NCBI GenBank assembly: GCA_000953735.1
Contig: LN554852.1
Span: 3,669,846-3,733,845 of the forward strand
Reading direction: 5' to 3'
Length of the DNA stretch: 64,000 nucleotides
Source of the DNA: Moritella viscosa
GTDB taxonomy: Bacteria; Pseudomonadota; Gammaproteobacteria; Enterobacterales; Moritellaceae
Shown here in pieces: positions 34,667 through 43,756 of this stretch (position 1 is the first letter of the stretch; each line of letters starts with the position of its first letter). The position numbers and the translations under genes are program-made. The notes beneath the pieces are model-generated. The model saw nothing but the letters and a program-made list of their open reading frames with translations, searched no databases and was not told where the DNA came from.

Positions 34667-37169
34667 CACATACCATTCGACTTGGCGGTGTTTCCGCTTC
34701 CCCTTTTAGCGTTGCACGTAAACCAACATCAGGCGTTAGCATGGTTAAGCTGGCTAACCAAGAATCGTCATCAATATCATTAGCGGGGGTTACCATTAAG
34801 CTAACATCTAAATTGTCCTGAAAGCTCATAGCAAAACGGTATTTTTGTTCGGCAGCATTATTATAATCAACTTGCTTGGTCATATAGCCATTATACAAAG
34901 CTAATTTTAATTGCTGAAAGAAAGTTGCAGGCTCAGCAACACTCGCAAGGTAATATAAGAAGCCTTGTTCTAAACGACGCTCAATCCAGTAATCCACCAT
35001 AGGTAATATCTTCGCGACTTGCAGACGACGCTGACTCCATAAACCTGCGCGGGATGAATGCGCCCAAGCACTGACTCTCACGGGGGTATACTTGTTTTCC
35101 GGTTGTCCAGATAATGGATCCGTATGTCCTGCAACTAAACTAGAAATTGCACCAGCACTGGCGTTTTGGCGACTCCAGTGAATAGGTAAAAATAACTCAC
35201 CAGGGTTTTGGCTCACCGTAGCATGGGTACGCACCAGTAGCTTACCTTGTAAACTTTCAACCGCAACTAAGCTACCGTCAACAAGACCGCGTTCGGTGAG
35301 ATCTTGTGGGTTAATCGACAATAACGGTTCAGGCATATGACCGTTAAGTTTTGTTGCTAACCCTGTTCGGCTCATGCTGTGCCATTGGTCACGGTTACGA
35401 CCGGTATTTAAGATCATGGGATAATCTTTACAGACTTCACTTGCCGCTGATTTATAATAAAGCGGAATGAAATTAGCTTTACCAGACTGTGTTGAAAACT
35501 GCCCATCAGTGAATAGTCGCGCTTGTGACTCGTCCCCATGTATTGGCCACTGCATAGGCTGGTGCTCTTGATAATCTTGATCTGCTAATACCGCGATATC
35601 TAAACCTCGCGGTAAAGTGTCTTGTTTAAATCCGGTCATCTGCGCATATTCAGCAAATACGTCTGCTTCGCTGTCAAAGCTAAATGCTTTACCAAATCCC
35701 ATGCGTTTGGCCACTTCCGCTAATAACCACCAATCGGCTTTTGCTTCACCGACACTCGGCAAAAAGCCACGTTGGCGTGATATACAGCGTTCTGAGTTAG
35801 TCACTGTACCGGTTTTTTCACCCCAGCCTTGCGCAGGTAATAATACATCAGCACAGGCGATGGTATCTGATTTAGCGATACAATCAGAGACAACCACCAG
35901 CGGACAATTTAATAACGCCTGCTGGATTTTGTCTGAATCCGGTAAGCTTACGACAGGATTAGTACCCATGATCCAAATTGCTTTGATCTTGCCCTGATGC
36001 ACTTGGTCAAACATATCAATGGCTTTAGCACCAGTATTGGTCGCCAATTTATCAGTATGCCAGAATTCACTCACTAGCTTATGACTCTCTGGTGTAAAGT
36101 CCATGTGCGCAGCTAGCATACTGGCAAGGCCACCCACTTCACGGCCACCCATGGCATTAGGCTGACCGGTCACAGAAAATGGACTGGCACCAGGCTTACC
36201 GATACGGCCTGTTGCTAAATGGCAGTTAATAATGGCATTTACTTTGTTCGTACCACTGGTTGACTGATTCACACCTTGGCTAAATAACGTCAAGGTTTTA
36301 TCAATATCGGTAAAGCGACGGAAAAAATCTATCATGGTATCGAGTTCGAGATTACAGAATTCAGCCAGTTCAACCCAACTTGGTGTTGATTGATAAGCAG
36401 ACGCAAGTGCTTCTGCAAAACCTTCGGTATGTTGAGCGATATAATTGAGGTCACATGCGTTTTCTTGATCAAGAAATTCTAACAAACCATTGTAAAGAGC
36501 GACATCGGTACCCGGTCGAATGGCTAAATGTAAACTCGCTATATCACAAGTGTCCGTGCGGCGCGGGTCGATGACGGTTATTTTTAAATTCGGATTTGCC
36601 ATTTTCGCCTGTTTAATACGACGAAATAAGATGGGATGACACCAAGCGAGATTAGAACCTACTAAACAAATATGTTCAGCTGCTTCGATATCCGCATAAC
36701 AGGCAGGCACCGCATCTTCACCAAAGGCTCGTTTATGAGCGACAACGGCAGAAGACATACACAGACGTGAATTAGAATCAATATTACTGCTGCCAATAAA
36801 GCCTTTCATCAATTTGTTAGCAATATAGTAATCTTCGGTGAGTAACTGCCCTGATACATAAAAGGCAACAGCGTCAGGACCATGTTCGGCAATCACTTTG
36901 TTAAACGATGATGCAACATAGCTTAATGTGGTTTCCATACTCTGCGCTTGGCCACGAATATAACATTCAGTAAGACGTCCTTCTGGGACTAGGGTATCGG
37001 CTAGCGTTAATCCTTTAGAGCAAAGATTACCTAAATTGGTTGGGTGTGATTCATCACCACGAATAGTAACTGAGTTGTCTTGATTTACTTGCGCTTCGAC
37101 ACCACAACCGGTACCGCAATAAGGACATGTCGTTTTAACCCACTTGGGTATTTGTTTTAGCTTCTGCAT
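34626..37169 (-). pseudogene. nasA: nasA 5' part: assimilatory nitrate reductase catalytic subunit, interrupted by the prophage
   Basis: The first 834 codons (37169-34668) encode a molybdopterin oxidoreductase: TTCPYCGTGCGVEAQV at the N-terminus with the [4Fe-4S] Cys set, NLCSKGLTL, NIDSNSRLCMSSAV, the bis-MGD binding domains and a C-terminal NQNPGELFLPIHWS-type segment. It would reduce nitrate to nitrite in the cytoplasm. From 34666 the frame enters prophage DNA and adds 13 foreign codons before stopping at 34626. The missing 56 codons, including most of the BFD-like [2Fe-2S] domain, lie at 2261-2430. Electron transfer is probably lost. No nitrite reductase or transporter gene is adjacent. 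Confidence 0.93.
34667..34671. repeat. 5-bp target-site duplication (copy 2), CACAT
   Basis: This copy abuts the left prophage end (…TATACA|CACAT) and matches 2431-2435. On the nasA strand it reads ATGTG, spanning the end of a Val codon, a Cys codon and the first base of an Ala codon. Confidence 0.9.
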
Positions 37170-37369
37170 ATGTTCATCCTTGTTTACGCATATTCATATT
37201 CATTTATATATAGATAAAGCAAAAATCCAGCCAAGTCTATAGTTTGGGGGGAAGTAGGCGTAGATCACGAAGAAAGTGTATTGAAAATGCGTTAAAATAA
37301 GGGTTGCACTAAATTTTAGTACTTTGAAATAAGGTTTAAAAGGACGATAATAGTGCTTGGGATTGTTAA

Positions 37370-37388
37370 GCGCACCAAGTCGGTGCGC
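37370..37388 (-). terminator. Hairpin after the phosphohexomutase gene
   Basis: GCGCACC (37370-37376) pairs with GGTGCGC (37382-37388), a 7-bp GC-rich stem with a 5-nt loop, 25 bp after the gene's stop on the minus strand. It is followed by TTAACAAT, a weak T tract. Confidence 0.55.
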
Positions 37389-37412
37389 AAAATCATAATA
37401 ATAAAAGTCGAC

Positions 37413-39134
37413 TTACTGAGGCAATGATGCCTGATGGACCAAAATAAAGGCGTCCATCTCTGCCTGAGCTCGAGCCTGAACACTATCTAAACTATCTTCA
37501 GCTGTCATCGTTTCGACTACTTCATAATAACATTTAATTTTAGGTTCAGTGCCTGACGGCCTAACAATCACGCGCGAGCCACCTTCTAACTTGAAGATAA
37601 GCACATCACTAGCAGGTAAATCAATTGACTCTGTAGACCCATCTTTAAAGATTCGCAGACCACGGCTAATGTCATCTGTACTCAAAACCTGTTTATTAGC
37701 AATCTCTGTCGGTAGATCTTTACGCAGACAATCCCCGATGTTCGGCGTCGTCGGTTTAAGGGCAATACTCACCTGAGTGTTTAAGTGAAAACCATGCTCA
37801 CGATAAATCTCTTCTAACCGATCCCAAACAGTCTGTCCTTGGCTAGCCAACTCTGCCGTTAACTGGGCAAATGCCACGAGTGCAGATAAACCATCTTTAT
37901 CCCACACCATAGATCCAACCATATAACCTAAGGCTTCTTCATAGGCAAACAAACACTGATTATCATCACTTTGCTCAGCCATAGCCACATTCGTTAGCCA
38001 CTTAAAACCAGTCAGAGTTGTCAAACAAGTCGCACCTAAGCTCGCTGCTACTTTCGATAATAAACTAGAGGAAACAATCGTTGTGCAAGTTAAACGATTA
38101 TGTTCACTTGCATGATTCATGAGGTAATGACCCAATAATACGCCGACCTGATCGCCAGTGAGCATCTGGTACTTACCTGTCTCTGTACGCACTGCCACAG
38201 CAAACCTATCCGCATCAGGATCGTTAGCACAAGCCAGCGTTGCATCATACTTCTGCGCCTCGGCAATAACGAGGTCCATTGCTCCTTTCTCTTCAGGATT
38301 AGGAAAATTTACTGTCGGAAAATCGCCATCAGGTTCTCGTTGCAACGCCACCGAATAAACCTGAGATACACCAGCATCATTAAGCACTGTTTCGGCCATT
38401 TCTGCGCCAACACCATGCATCGCGGTATAGGATAGACTCACTAACTCTGGCTGGGTATGGTTCTGCAGTACAGCCGCATCCTTTATCCCTTTGCGGTAGC
38501 TTTGATAGTAATCATCTCCCAGCATAATAAGTCGACCTTCAGCACTCCCGGCTTCCAGTGTCAGTAAACGAATACTTTCTGTTGCTGCTTTATCGATACA
38601 TGCTGCGATTCCAGAATCATGAGGCGGGATGATCTGTGCACCGTTCCCCCAATATACCTTATACCCATTATACTGAGGCGGATTATGACTAGCAGTCACC
38701 ACAATACCCGCGGCGGCATTAAGGTGAGTAACCCCAAATGCAACTAACGGTGTCGCCGCAACCTTACTGGTCAGATAGACTTTAATTCCCATTGCAGTGA
38801 GAACACCTGCAGCATCGTGGGCAAACTGTTTTGAATCATGACGGCCATCGTATCCAATGACAACACCTCTAATCTCAATATCTTTTATCTGTTGTTTAAG
38901 GTATGCCCCTAAGCCCGCAGAAGTTTGTTGCACTACTAAGCGATTCATTCTCATAGGGCCAGCAGCAACAATGCCTCGCAGCCCCGCAGTACCAAATGCG
39001 AGTCGACCCGAAAATCGTTGCTGTAACTCAGCTTCATTACTCGTATCCAGAAGCGCCTGCAATTCCTGTCGAGTACGAGGATCGGGATCATTTTCAATCC
39101 AATGATTAACTTTAAACTTTAATTTTGTGTCCAT
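37413..39134 (-). CDS. Phosphoglucomutase/phosphomannomutase (PgcA-like)
   Basis: This 573-residue alpha-D-phosphohexomutase has a substrate-entry segment GRLAFGTAGLRGIV, the phosphoserine loop VTASHNPPQYNGYK (Ser149), the metal-binding NDPDADR loop (about 305-311), a sugar-binding FAYEEALGYMVGS and a C-terminal phosphate-binding RPSGTEPKIKCYYE. It interconverts hexose-1- and hexose-6-phosphates for glycogen, cell-wall sugar or trehalose metabolism. The length matches the Bacillus PgcA-type group rather than E. coli Pgm. It is a single gene with a hairpin at its end; a Fur-box-like site lies 56-74 bp upstream. Confidence 0.92.
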   Translation of the reverse strand: MDTKLKFKVNHWIENDPDPRTRQELQALLDTSNEAELQQRFSGRLAFGTAGLRGIVAAGPMRMNRLVVQQTSAGLGAYLKQQIKDIEIRGVVIGYDGRHDSKQFAHDAAGVLTAMGIKVYLTSKVAATPLVAFGVTHLNAAAGIVVTASHNPPQYNGYKVYWGNGAQIIPPHDSGIAACIDKAATESIRLLTLEAGSAEGRLIMLGDDYYQSYRKGIKDAAVLQNHTQPELVSLSYTAMHGVGAEMAETVLNDAGVSQVYSVALQREPDGDFPTVNFPNPEEKGAMDLVIAEAQKYDATLACANDPDADRFAVAVRTETGKYQMLTGDQVGVLLGHYLMNHASEHNRLTCTTIVSSSLLSKVAASLGATCLTTLTGFKWLTNVAMAEQSDDNQCLFAYEEALGYMVGSMVWDKDGLSALVAFAQLTAELASQGQTVWDRLEEIYREHGFHLNTQVSIALKPTTPNIGDCLRKDLPTEIANKQVLSTDDISRGLRIFKDGSTESIDLPASDVLIFKLEGGSRVIVRPSGTEPKIKCYYEVVETMTAEDSLDSVQARAQAEMDAFILVHQASLPQ

Positions 39135-39189
39135 AATTTACTTCACCTAATATCAATTGTACTGCCCAGCCAAAACCGCAACAGCAAAT

Positions 39190-39208
39190 GAAAATAATTA
39201 TCATTACA
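39190..39208. promoter_or_regulatory. Fur-box-like site
   Basis: GAAAATAATTATCATTACA matches 14 of 19 positions of the classical Fur box (GATAATGATAATCATTATC). It lies upstream of the phosphohexomutase start. Iron regulation is inferred, not shown. Confidence 0.5.
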
Positions 39209-39451
39209 CTAATCCTAGCATCCATAGAGAACAAGGAAATTTTCACTTTAGAAGAAAGGGTAGATAAAAAAATATGATATTAATCATCATAGGCGACTTA
39301 CTGCTCAAACAAAACCACAAAGATTAAAAGAAAGAAGACATTAATAGTACCGACTAAAATTACCACACCTGGCAGTTTATATAGCCCATTATTCAGAATA
39401 TACGAATAATGATTTCGTTTTCAACCCAATTATAAAAATAAAATAAATGAA

Positions 39452-39470
39452 TATAATGATAATCATTCAT
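39452..39470. promoter_or_regulatory. Fur-box-like site upstream of the SDR-MFS cluster
   Basis: TATAATGATAATCATTCAT matches 15 of 19 Fur-box positions and includes the intact core ATAATGATAATCATT. It lies 26-44 bp before the SDR start, where it could block initiation when iron is plentiful. Confidence 0.65.
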
Positions 39471-39495
39471 ATAAAGTAATAAATCGGAACAAACT

Positions 39496-40164
39496 ATGAG
39501 CCATAAAAAACTAACTTACGTAATCATCGGCGGTACATCCGGTATCGGCGAAGCAGTAGCAAAACACTTCGATAATAGCGAGAATATTGTTCATGTTGCC
39601 AGCCGTACGACAGGTCTTGATATCAGTGATGAAAAGGCGGTGCATTGTTACTTCGAATCTATCGGTCCTTTTGACCATCTCGTCGTTACAGCAGGCTCAT
39701 ATGCTCCAGCGGGAAAAATTACAGATGTAGTCATCGAGGATGCAAAAAAAGCATTCGATACTAAATTCTGGGGGTCAATCAATGTCGCTAAGCATGCAGC
39801 TCGCTATATGAAACCAAATGGCTCTATCACGTTAACAACCGGAATGCTCTCACGCAAAGTTGTTGCCAATACTTACACAAAAACAGCGATTAATGCAGCT
39901 TTAGAGGCGGTGACAAAAGTACTAGCTAAAGAGCTATCACCTATTCGTGTTAATGCTGTCAGTCCTGGCCTAACAATGACTAGCGCATATAAAAACATGG
40001 ATGAATTATCTCGTGACGCTATGTATGAAAACGCAAAAAATAATTTACCCGCAGCTAAAGTAGGTGAGGTTTCAGATATCGCGATGGCTTACGTTATGGC
40101 TATCACCAACCAATATATGACAGGTTCAATCATCGATGTCGATGGCGGTGCTTTAGTCAACTAA
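39496..40164 (+). CDS. Short-chain dehydrogenase-like protein lacking the catalytic Tyr
   Basis: This 222-residue SDR-fold protein has an N-terminal Rossmann motif (IIGGTSGIGEAVAKHF), LVVTAGSYAP, and a C-terminal ELSPIRVNAVSPGLTMTSAY and YMTGSIIDVDGG. The usual YxxxK is not present: the active-site segment reads VVANTYTKTAINAALEA, where the Lys is kept but Asn occupies the Tyr position. The Ser is replaced within SITLTTGML. A known SDR subgroup has this altered site. It is the first gene of a plus-strand cluster with an MFS transporter 74 bp downstream. The substrate is unknown. Confidence 0.85.
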   Translation: MSHKKLTYVIIGGTSGIGEAVAKHFDNSENIVHVASRTTGLDISDEKAVHCYFESIGPFDHLVVTAGSYAPAGKITDVVIEDAKKAFDTKFWGSINVAKHAARYMKPNGSITLTTGMLSRKVVANTYTKTAINAALEAVTKVLAKELSPIRVNAVSPGLTMTSAYKNMDELSRDAMYENAKNNLPAAKVGEVSDIAMAYVMAITNQYMTGSIIDVDGGALVN

Positions 40165-40238
40165 CATGCAAACCTGCTATTTACGGATGTACATATTTAC
40201 GTCCGTCAACACCGAATTATAAACAGAGAAAACTAATA

Positions 40239-41417
40239 ATGAAAAAAGAAAAAATGCCGTTCCAAGTTTGGATATTGACACTCGCAGCATTCGCAATCGG
40301 CACCGCAGAATTTGTTATCGCAGGTATCCTACCTCAAATAGCGACATCACTATCAATCACAGAAGGTGAAGCAGGTTACTTAATCAGTGCTTACGCATTA
40401 GCCATTGTTGTTGGCGGCCCAATCTTAACGATTTATTTAGCCCGTTTTAATAAGAAAGCGGTACTAACTGGACTGATGGCACTATTTATTATAGGTAATA
40501 TACTGTCCGCATTTGCGCCAACCTACAACTTACTATTAGTTAGCCGTGTGATTGCAGGACTAGTTCAAGGTCCATTCTATGGTATTGGTGCTGTTGTTGC
40601 GACTAACTTAGTATCAGAAAAAATGGCGGGCCGCGCTGTTGGCCAGATGTTCGCAGGTCTTACTCTTGCTAATGTACTCGGAGTTCCAGCTGGCACTTGG
40701 ATCAGCTTACAGTTCGGATGGCATAACACATTTCTTACTGTTGCCGCATTCGGTGCCGTAGCGATGGTTTCAATTCTAATGTCAATTAAATCAACTGGGC
40801 ACGGTGAAGCGAAAAATATTAAAGCGCAACTTATGGCATTCAAAAACCCAATGCTACTAATTAGCTTAGCAATAACAGCTTTTGCATGGTCTGGCTTTAT
40901 GACCTTATATGGATATATTGCACCAATTGCTATGCATATAACAGGTTATAGCGAAGATGCGGTTACTTGGATTCTCGTTATTGTTGGTCTTGGTCTCATT
41001 ATTGGTAACACTCTTGGCAGCCGTTCTGCAGACAAAAATCTTAACAAAGCATCGATGTTCTGGGCTATAGCAATGATTATTTCACTGATCATCGTAGGTC
41101 TTGTCATTGACAACAAAATCTTATTTGTAATCGCGGCCTTTGTATTCGGTATTGCATCATTTGCAAACGTACCAGCGATGCAACTTCGAGTAATGAATCA
41201 TGGTGGTGAAGGTCAAGAACTAGCTGCAACAGCAAATATATCGGCATTCAATTTAGCAAACGCATTTGGTGGAATCCTTGGCGGCATGGTACTTGATAGT
41301 CATATGGGAGCAAGCATGATCCCTTACTCAGCAGTCATTGTACCTGTGATTGGCTTACTGCTTATCGCTAAAGCAAACAGCCGTGAAAAATCACAAGATA
41401 AATTAATATCCGCTTAG
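40239..41417 (+). CDS. MFS transporter, AraJ-like drug/sugar efflux family (DHA1)
   Basis: This 392-residue protein with about 12 membrane segments starts FQVWILTLAAFAIGTAEFVI, then AGILPQIATSLSITEGEAGY. It has the typical GGPILTIYLARFNKKAVL motif A and ASRVIAGLVQGPFYGIGA-like motif C regions. This is the AraJ/YdhP-type efflux permease pattern, probably exporting small molecules by proton antiport. It follows the SDR gene in the same direction, probably in one transcript. The substrate cannot be read from sequence. Confidence 0.88.
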   Translation: MKKEKMPFQVWILTLAAFAIGTAEFVIAGILPQIATSLSITEGEAGYLISAYALAIVVGGPILTIYLARFNKKAVLTGLMALFIIGNILSAFAPTYNLLLVSRVIAGLVQGPFYGIGAVVATNLVSEKMAGRAVGQMFAGLTLANVLGVPAGTWISLQFGWHNTFLTVAAFGAVAMVSILMSIKSTGHGEAKNIKAQLMAFKNPMLLISLAITAFAWSGFMTLYGYIAPIAMHITGYSEDAVTWILVIVGLGLIIGNTLGSRSADKNLNKASMFWAIAMIISLIIVGLVIDNKILFVIAAFVFGIASFANVPAMQLRVMNHGGEGQELAATANISAFNLANAFGGILGGMVLDSHMGASMIPYSAVIVPVIGLLLIAKANSREKSQDKLISA

Positions 41418-41435
41418 CTAGCGACTAAATAAAAT

Positions 41436-41452
41436 GGCCCACAAGGTGGGCC
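41436..41452 (+). terminator. Hairpin between MFS and DoxX genes
   Basis: GGCCCAC (41436-41442) pairs perfectly with GTGGGCC (41446-41452) over an AAG loop, 19 bp after the MFS stop. No T tract follows, so partial termination or mRNA stabilisation is as likely as full termination. It overlaps a spurious ATG at 41434. Confidence 0.5.
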
Positions 41453-41472
41453 CTCTATCAAAGAAGATGCCT

Positions 41473-42354
41473 ATGAATACTTTTGATAAAATTTTAAGAT
41501 TTCTTACAATCATAACTTCAGTTACCACTGTTTATCTTTCAATAGATGCATTGATAACAAATGAACTAAGTCTATGGGTATTTGTTTCAACAATCATTTT
41601 TACAATCGTTCTTTTTGTCTCGTTATACATTACATATCAAAAAAGAAATATTGAGTTCTTTGGTTTGATTGGCACTTTGCTTGGCGGACTTACTCTTGGT
41701 CGATTGTTTTCAACAATACATCTAGAGACAATTAATTTATCTGCATTATCATCCCTTGACCCATTAATGGTTGCTGAAACAGGCAATGGCATTCAAAGTA
41801 TTGAGTATTCAAGTACATTGCTCTTTATTATTTTATCCATCCAGTTGATTAGATTACCTTGGTTAAATAAAACTGCCGTCCAAAGCAGTTCAATTGGAAT
41901 GCCAACTAGTTATGAGTGGGGAATGACTTTAATCAGAATCTATATAGGCATGATGTTTATAGCCCACTTTACTGGTCATATCCTAGCAGGTGGCGCACCT
42001 TTCGCTGTCTTTACTGATTACTTTAGAAGCGTTGGTTTACCTTTCCCTCAAGGGTTTGTCATTCTCGCTGGAGTCATCGAGCTTTCATTGGCTGTCATGC
42101 TTTCATTTGGATTCATGACTAGGTTAGCTGCATTTAGTTCCTCCATTTATTTATTCGTCTCAGTTGGTCTTGGCGGCCACTATGCCGTGGGTTATGTTTG
42201 GGTTCTTCCCACTGGCGGATGGGAGTTCCCTGCATTTTGGATCTTTGTTTCAGGAATATTCATATTGAGTGGAGGTGGTCAGTCTTCCGTAGATCGATGG
42301 TTAAAAAACAAATATCAGGGAAATACTAACAAATTTAAATTCTTAATAAGTTAA
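41473..42354 (+). CDS. DoxX-like integral membrane protein
   Basis: From the ATG at 41473 (AAGAAG 6 nt upstream; the open frame extends back to 41434 inside a hairpin) the protein has 293 residues with about seven membrane segments. The C-terminal half carries the DoxX pattern: TLIRIYIGMMFIAHFTGHIL, YFRSVGLPFPQGFVILAGVI, ELSLAVMLSFGFMTRLAAFS and a GGWEFPAFW motif. DoxX proteins are linked to membrane-associated redox stress functions in some bacteria. The N-terminal 100 residues are an extra membrane domain. It lies between the MFS and GrxB genes. Confidence 0.75.
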   Translation: MNTFDKILRFLTIITSVTTVYLSIDALITNELSLWVFVSTIIFTIVLFVSLYITYQKRNIEFFGLIGTLLGGLTLGRLFSTIHLETINLSALSSLDPLMVAETGNGIQSIEYSSTLLFIILSIQLIRLPWLNKTAVQSSSIGMPTSYEWGMTLIRIYIGMMFIAHFTGHILAGGAPFAVFTDYFRSVGLPFPQGFVILAGVIELSLAVMLSFGFMTRLAAFSSSIYLFVSVGLGGHYAVGYVWVLPTGGWEFPAFWIFVSGIFILSGGGQSSVDRWLKNKYQGNTNKFKFLIS

Positions 42355-42404
42355 CAACAAAATTTAATTTCAGTTGTTAACGATCAATTTACCAAGGAAA
42401 TATT

Positions 42405-43034
42405 ATGAAGCTTTATATCTATGAACATTGCCCATTCAGTGCCCGCGTACGCTTCGTTGCTGGCATGCTAAACTTGGCAGTTGATATTCTAACTATTGAT
42501 TATGATGATGACAAAACAACCACAGATATAATTGGTAGTAAGCAAGTGCCAGTATTAGTAAAAAGTGATGGTAAAGCACTTTCAGAAAGCTTAGATATCA
42601 TCAATCACTTTTTAAGCCTTGCCGATTCAGTAGAAACACGTATCCCATCTGAAGCTGTACTTGAGTGGCAACGTTCTGCGTTTCTACCTCTTCAGAAAAT
42701 TGGATATCCACGTTGGTCATCAATGAATCTTAAGGAGTTCACAACCGATTCATCTAAGAGAGCATGGCGAAGTAAGAAAGAAACTGAAGCATTAAATTTT
42801 GGCTCACTACTTACTAACACACCAGCTATAGCAGAAGAAATTGAAATCTTGATTTGGAAAGCTGCTAATCTGCTTAACCTTGATTCAGATGACCACGCCA
42901 CATTAGTAGATAAGGCCATTGTATTTTCGATTCTCCGTGGTTTTTTCAGTGCTCCAGAAATTAATTGGGAGCAATCTGTTAAAGAATGGATGGAATCAGT
43001 AAGTCATCAAACGAGTGTTGAACTACTAAAATAA
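42405..43034 (+). CDS. grxB: Glutaredoxin 2-like protein with CPFS active site
   Basis: The 209-residue protein has the GrxB/glutathione-transferase fold: MKLYIYEHCPFSARVRFVAG with a thioredoxin-like N-terminus, SKQVPVLVKSDGKALSESLD (cis-Pro and glutathione-binding) and an all-helical C-terminal domain. E. coli GrxB has CPYC; here the second Cys is Ser (CPFS), so dithiol reduction is unlikely and a monothiol or transferase-type reaction is expected. It is the last gene of the cluster, followed by a hairpin that separates it from the convergent LysE gene. Confidence 0.83.
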   Translation: MKLYIYEHCPFSARVRFVAGMLNLAVDILTIDYDDDKTTTDIIGSKQVPVLVKSDGKALSESLDIINHFLSLADSVETRIPSEAVLEWQRSAFLPLQKIGYPRWSSMNLKEFTTDSSKRAWRSKKETEALNFGSLLTNTPAIAEEIEILIWKAANLLNLDSDDHATLVDKAIVFSILRGFFSAPEINWEQSVKEWMESVSHQTSVELLK

Positions 43035-43051
43035 GGTAAATAAAATGCATG

Positions 43052-43077
43052 AATACTTATACCTATGTATAAGTATT
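43052..43077. terminator. Bidirectional hairpin between convergent genes
   Basis: AATACTTATAC (43052-43062) and GTATAAGTATT (43067-43077) form a perfect 11-bp stem with a CTAT loop, between the grxB stop and the convergent LysE-type stop. There is no strong T run. Confidence 0.6.
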
Positions 43078-43093
43078 CCACCAAAACCGAATA

Positions 43094-43723
43094 TTATTTA
43101 CTTATCGCCAAGTACGTACCTGCCGCGATCATAATACCACCAGCACCTCTGTTTAATCGTTGATGCGCAGCTGGAGTCTTTAATAGATTGGCCATTCGAC
43201 TCGCACCAAAAGCAATTAACATTAATCCAGACATTAAGGCTATTGATGACAACACAGATACTAACGCAATATCTTGCGCAGTTAGCACGGTCAGATCGAT
43301 AAACGTTGGCAAAAATGAAATATAAAACAAGATCACTTTCGGATTTGAAGCTGAGATTAAAAAACCTTGGGTTAAACTCGCTAACATTGCTTTTTCTTTC
43401 TGCGCTGTGGTTTCAGCTTGAATGTCACTTTTAATCTGAGGTAAGGCTTTCAGCATTTTATAACCAAGATAAATCAGATAACTGGCACCTAAATAACGAA
43501 TAGCGGTGAATACTTCAGACCAATTTTCAGCAATGGTTGCAAGACCCAAACAGGCTAATATCAAATAAAGCACATCGCTACCAATCATCCCCATTGCTAG
43601 CATGATACATTTTTTTGGTCCATCAACCATGGCTCGCGCCAAGATCGCAAATACACCCGGTCCAGGTGTGACACCAAAAATAAATATCGCGATAAAAAAT
43701 GTAATTGCAGACTCAAGTGACAT
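43094..43723 (-). CDS. LysE/RhtB family amino-acid exporter
   Basis: The 209-residue protein with six membrane segments starts FFIAIFIFGVTPGPGVFAIL, the family signature GxTPGPxxx. It contains IRYLGASYLIYLGYKMLKAL and GFLISASNPKVILFYISFLP. Members export amino acids or derivatives such as threonine and homoserine lactones. It is downstream of the PhzF-like gene (33 bp), probably co-transcribed. The substrate is unknown. Confidence 0.9.
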   Translation of the reverse strand: MSLESAITFFIAIFIFGVTPGPGVFAILARAMVDGPKKCIMLAMGMIGSDVLYLILACLGLATIAENWSEVFTAIRYLGASYLIYLGYKMLKALPQIKSDIQAETTAQKEKAMLASLTQGFLISASNPKVILFYISFLPTFIDLTVLTAQDIALVSVLSSIALMSGLMLIAFGASRMANLLKTPAAHQRLNRGAGGIMIAAGTYLAISK

Positions 43724-43756
43724 TACAACTCCTTATGAATAGGTCTTTTAAAGATA

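Larger units (their letters stand above)
39135..39495. promoter_or_regulatory. Divergent intergenic region with two Fur-box-like sites
   Basis: The 361-bp AT-rich gap separates the phosphohexomutase (minus) and the SDR gene (plus). It has one Fur-box-like palindrome near each start (39190-39208 and 39452-39470) and no coding potential. Promoter boxes are too ambiguous to place. Confidence 0.55.

Noticed and set aside
41434-41472. Upstream ATG starts for the DoxX-like protein
   Set aside because: The ATG at 41434 lies in a perfect hairpin with no ribosome site. The ATG at 41473 has correct AAGAAG spacing.
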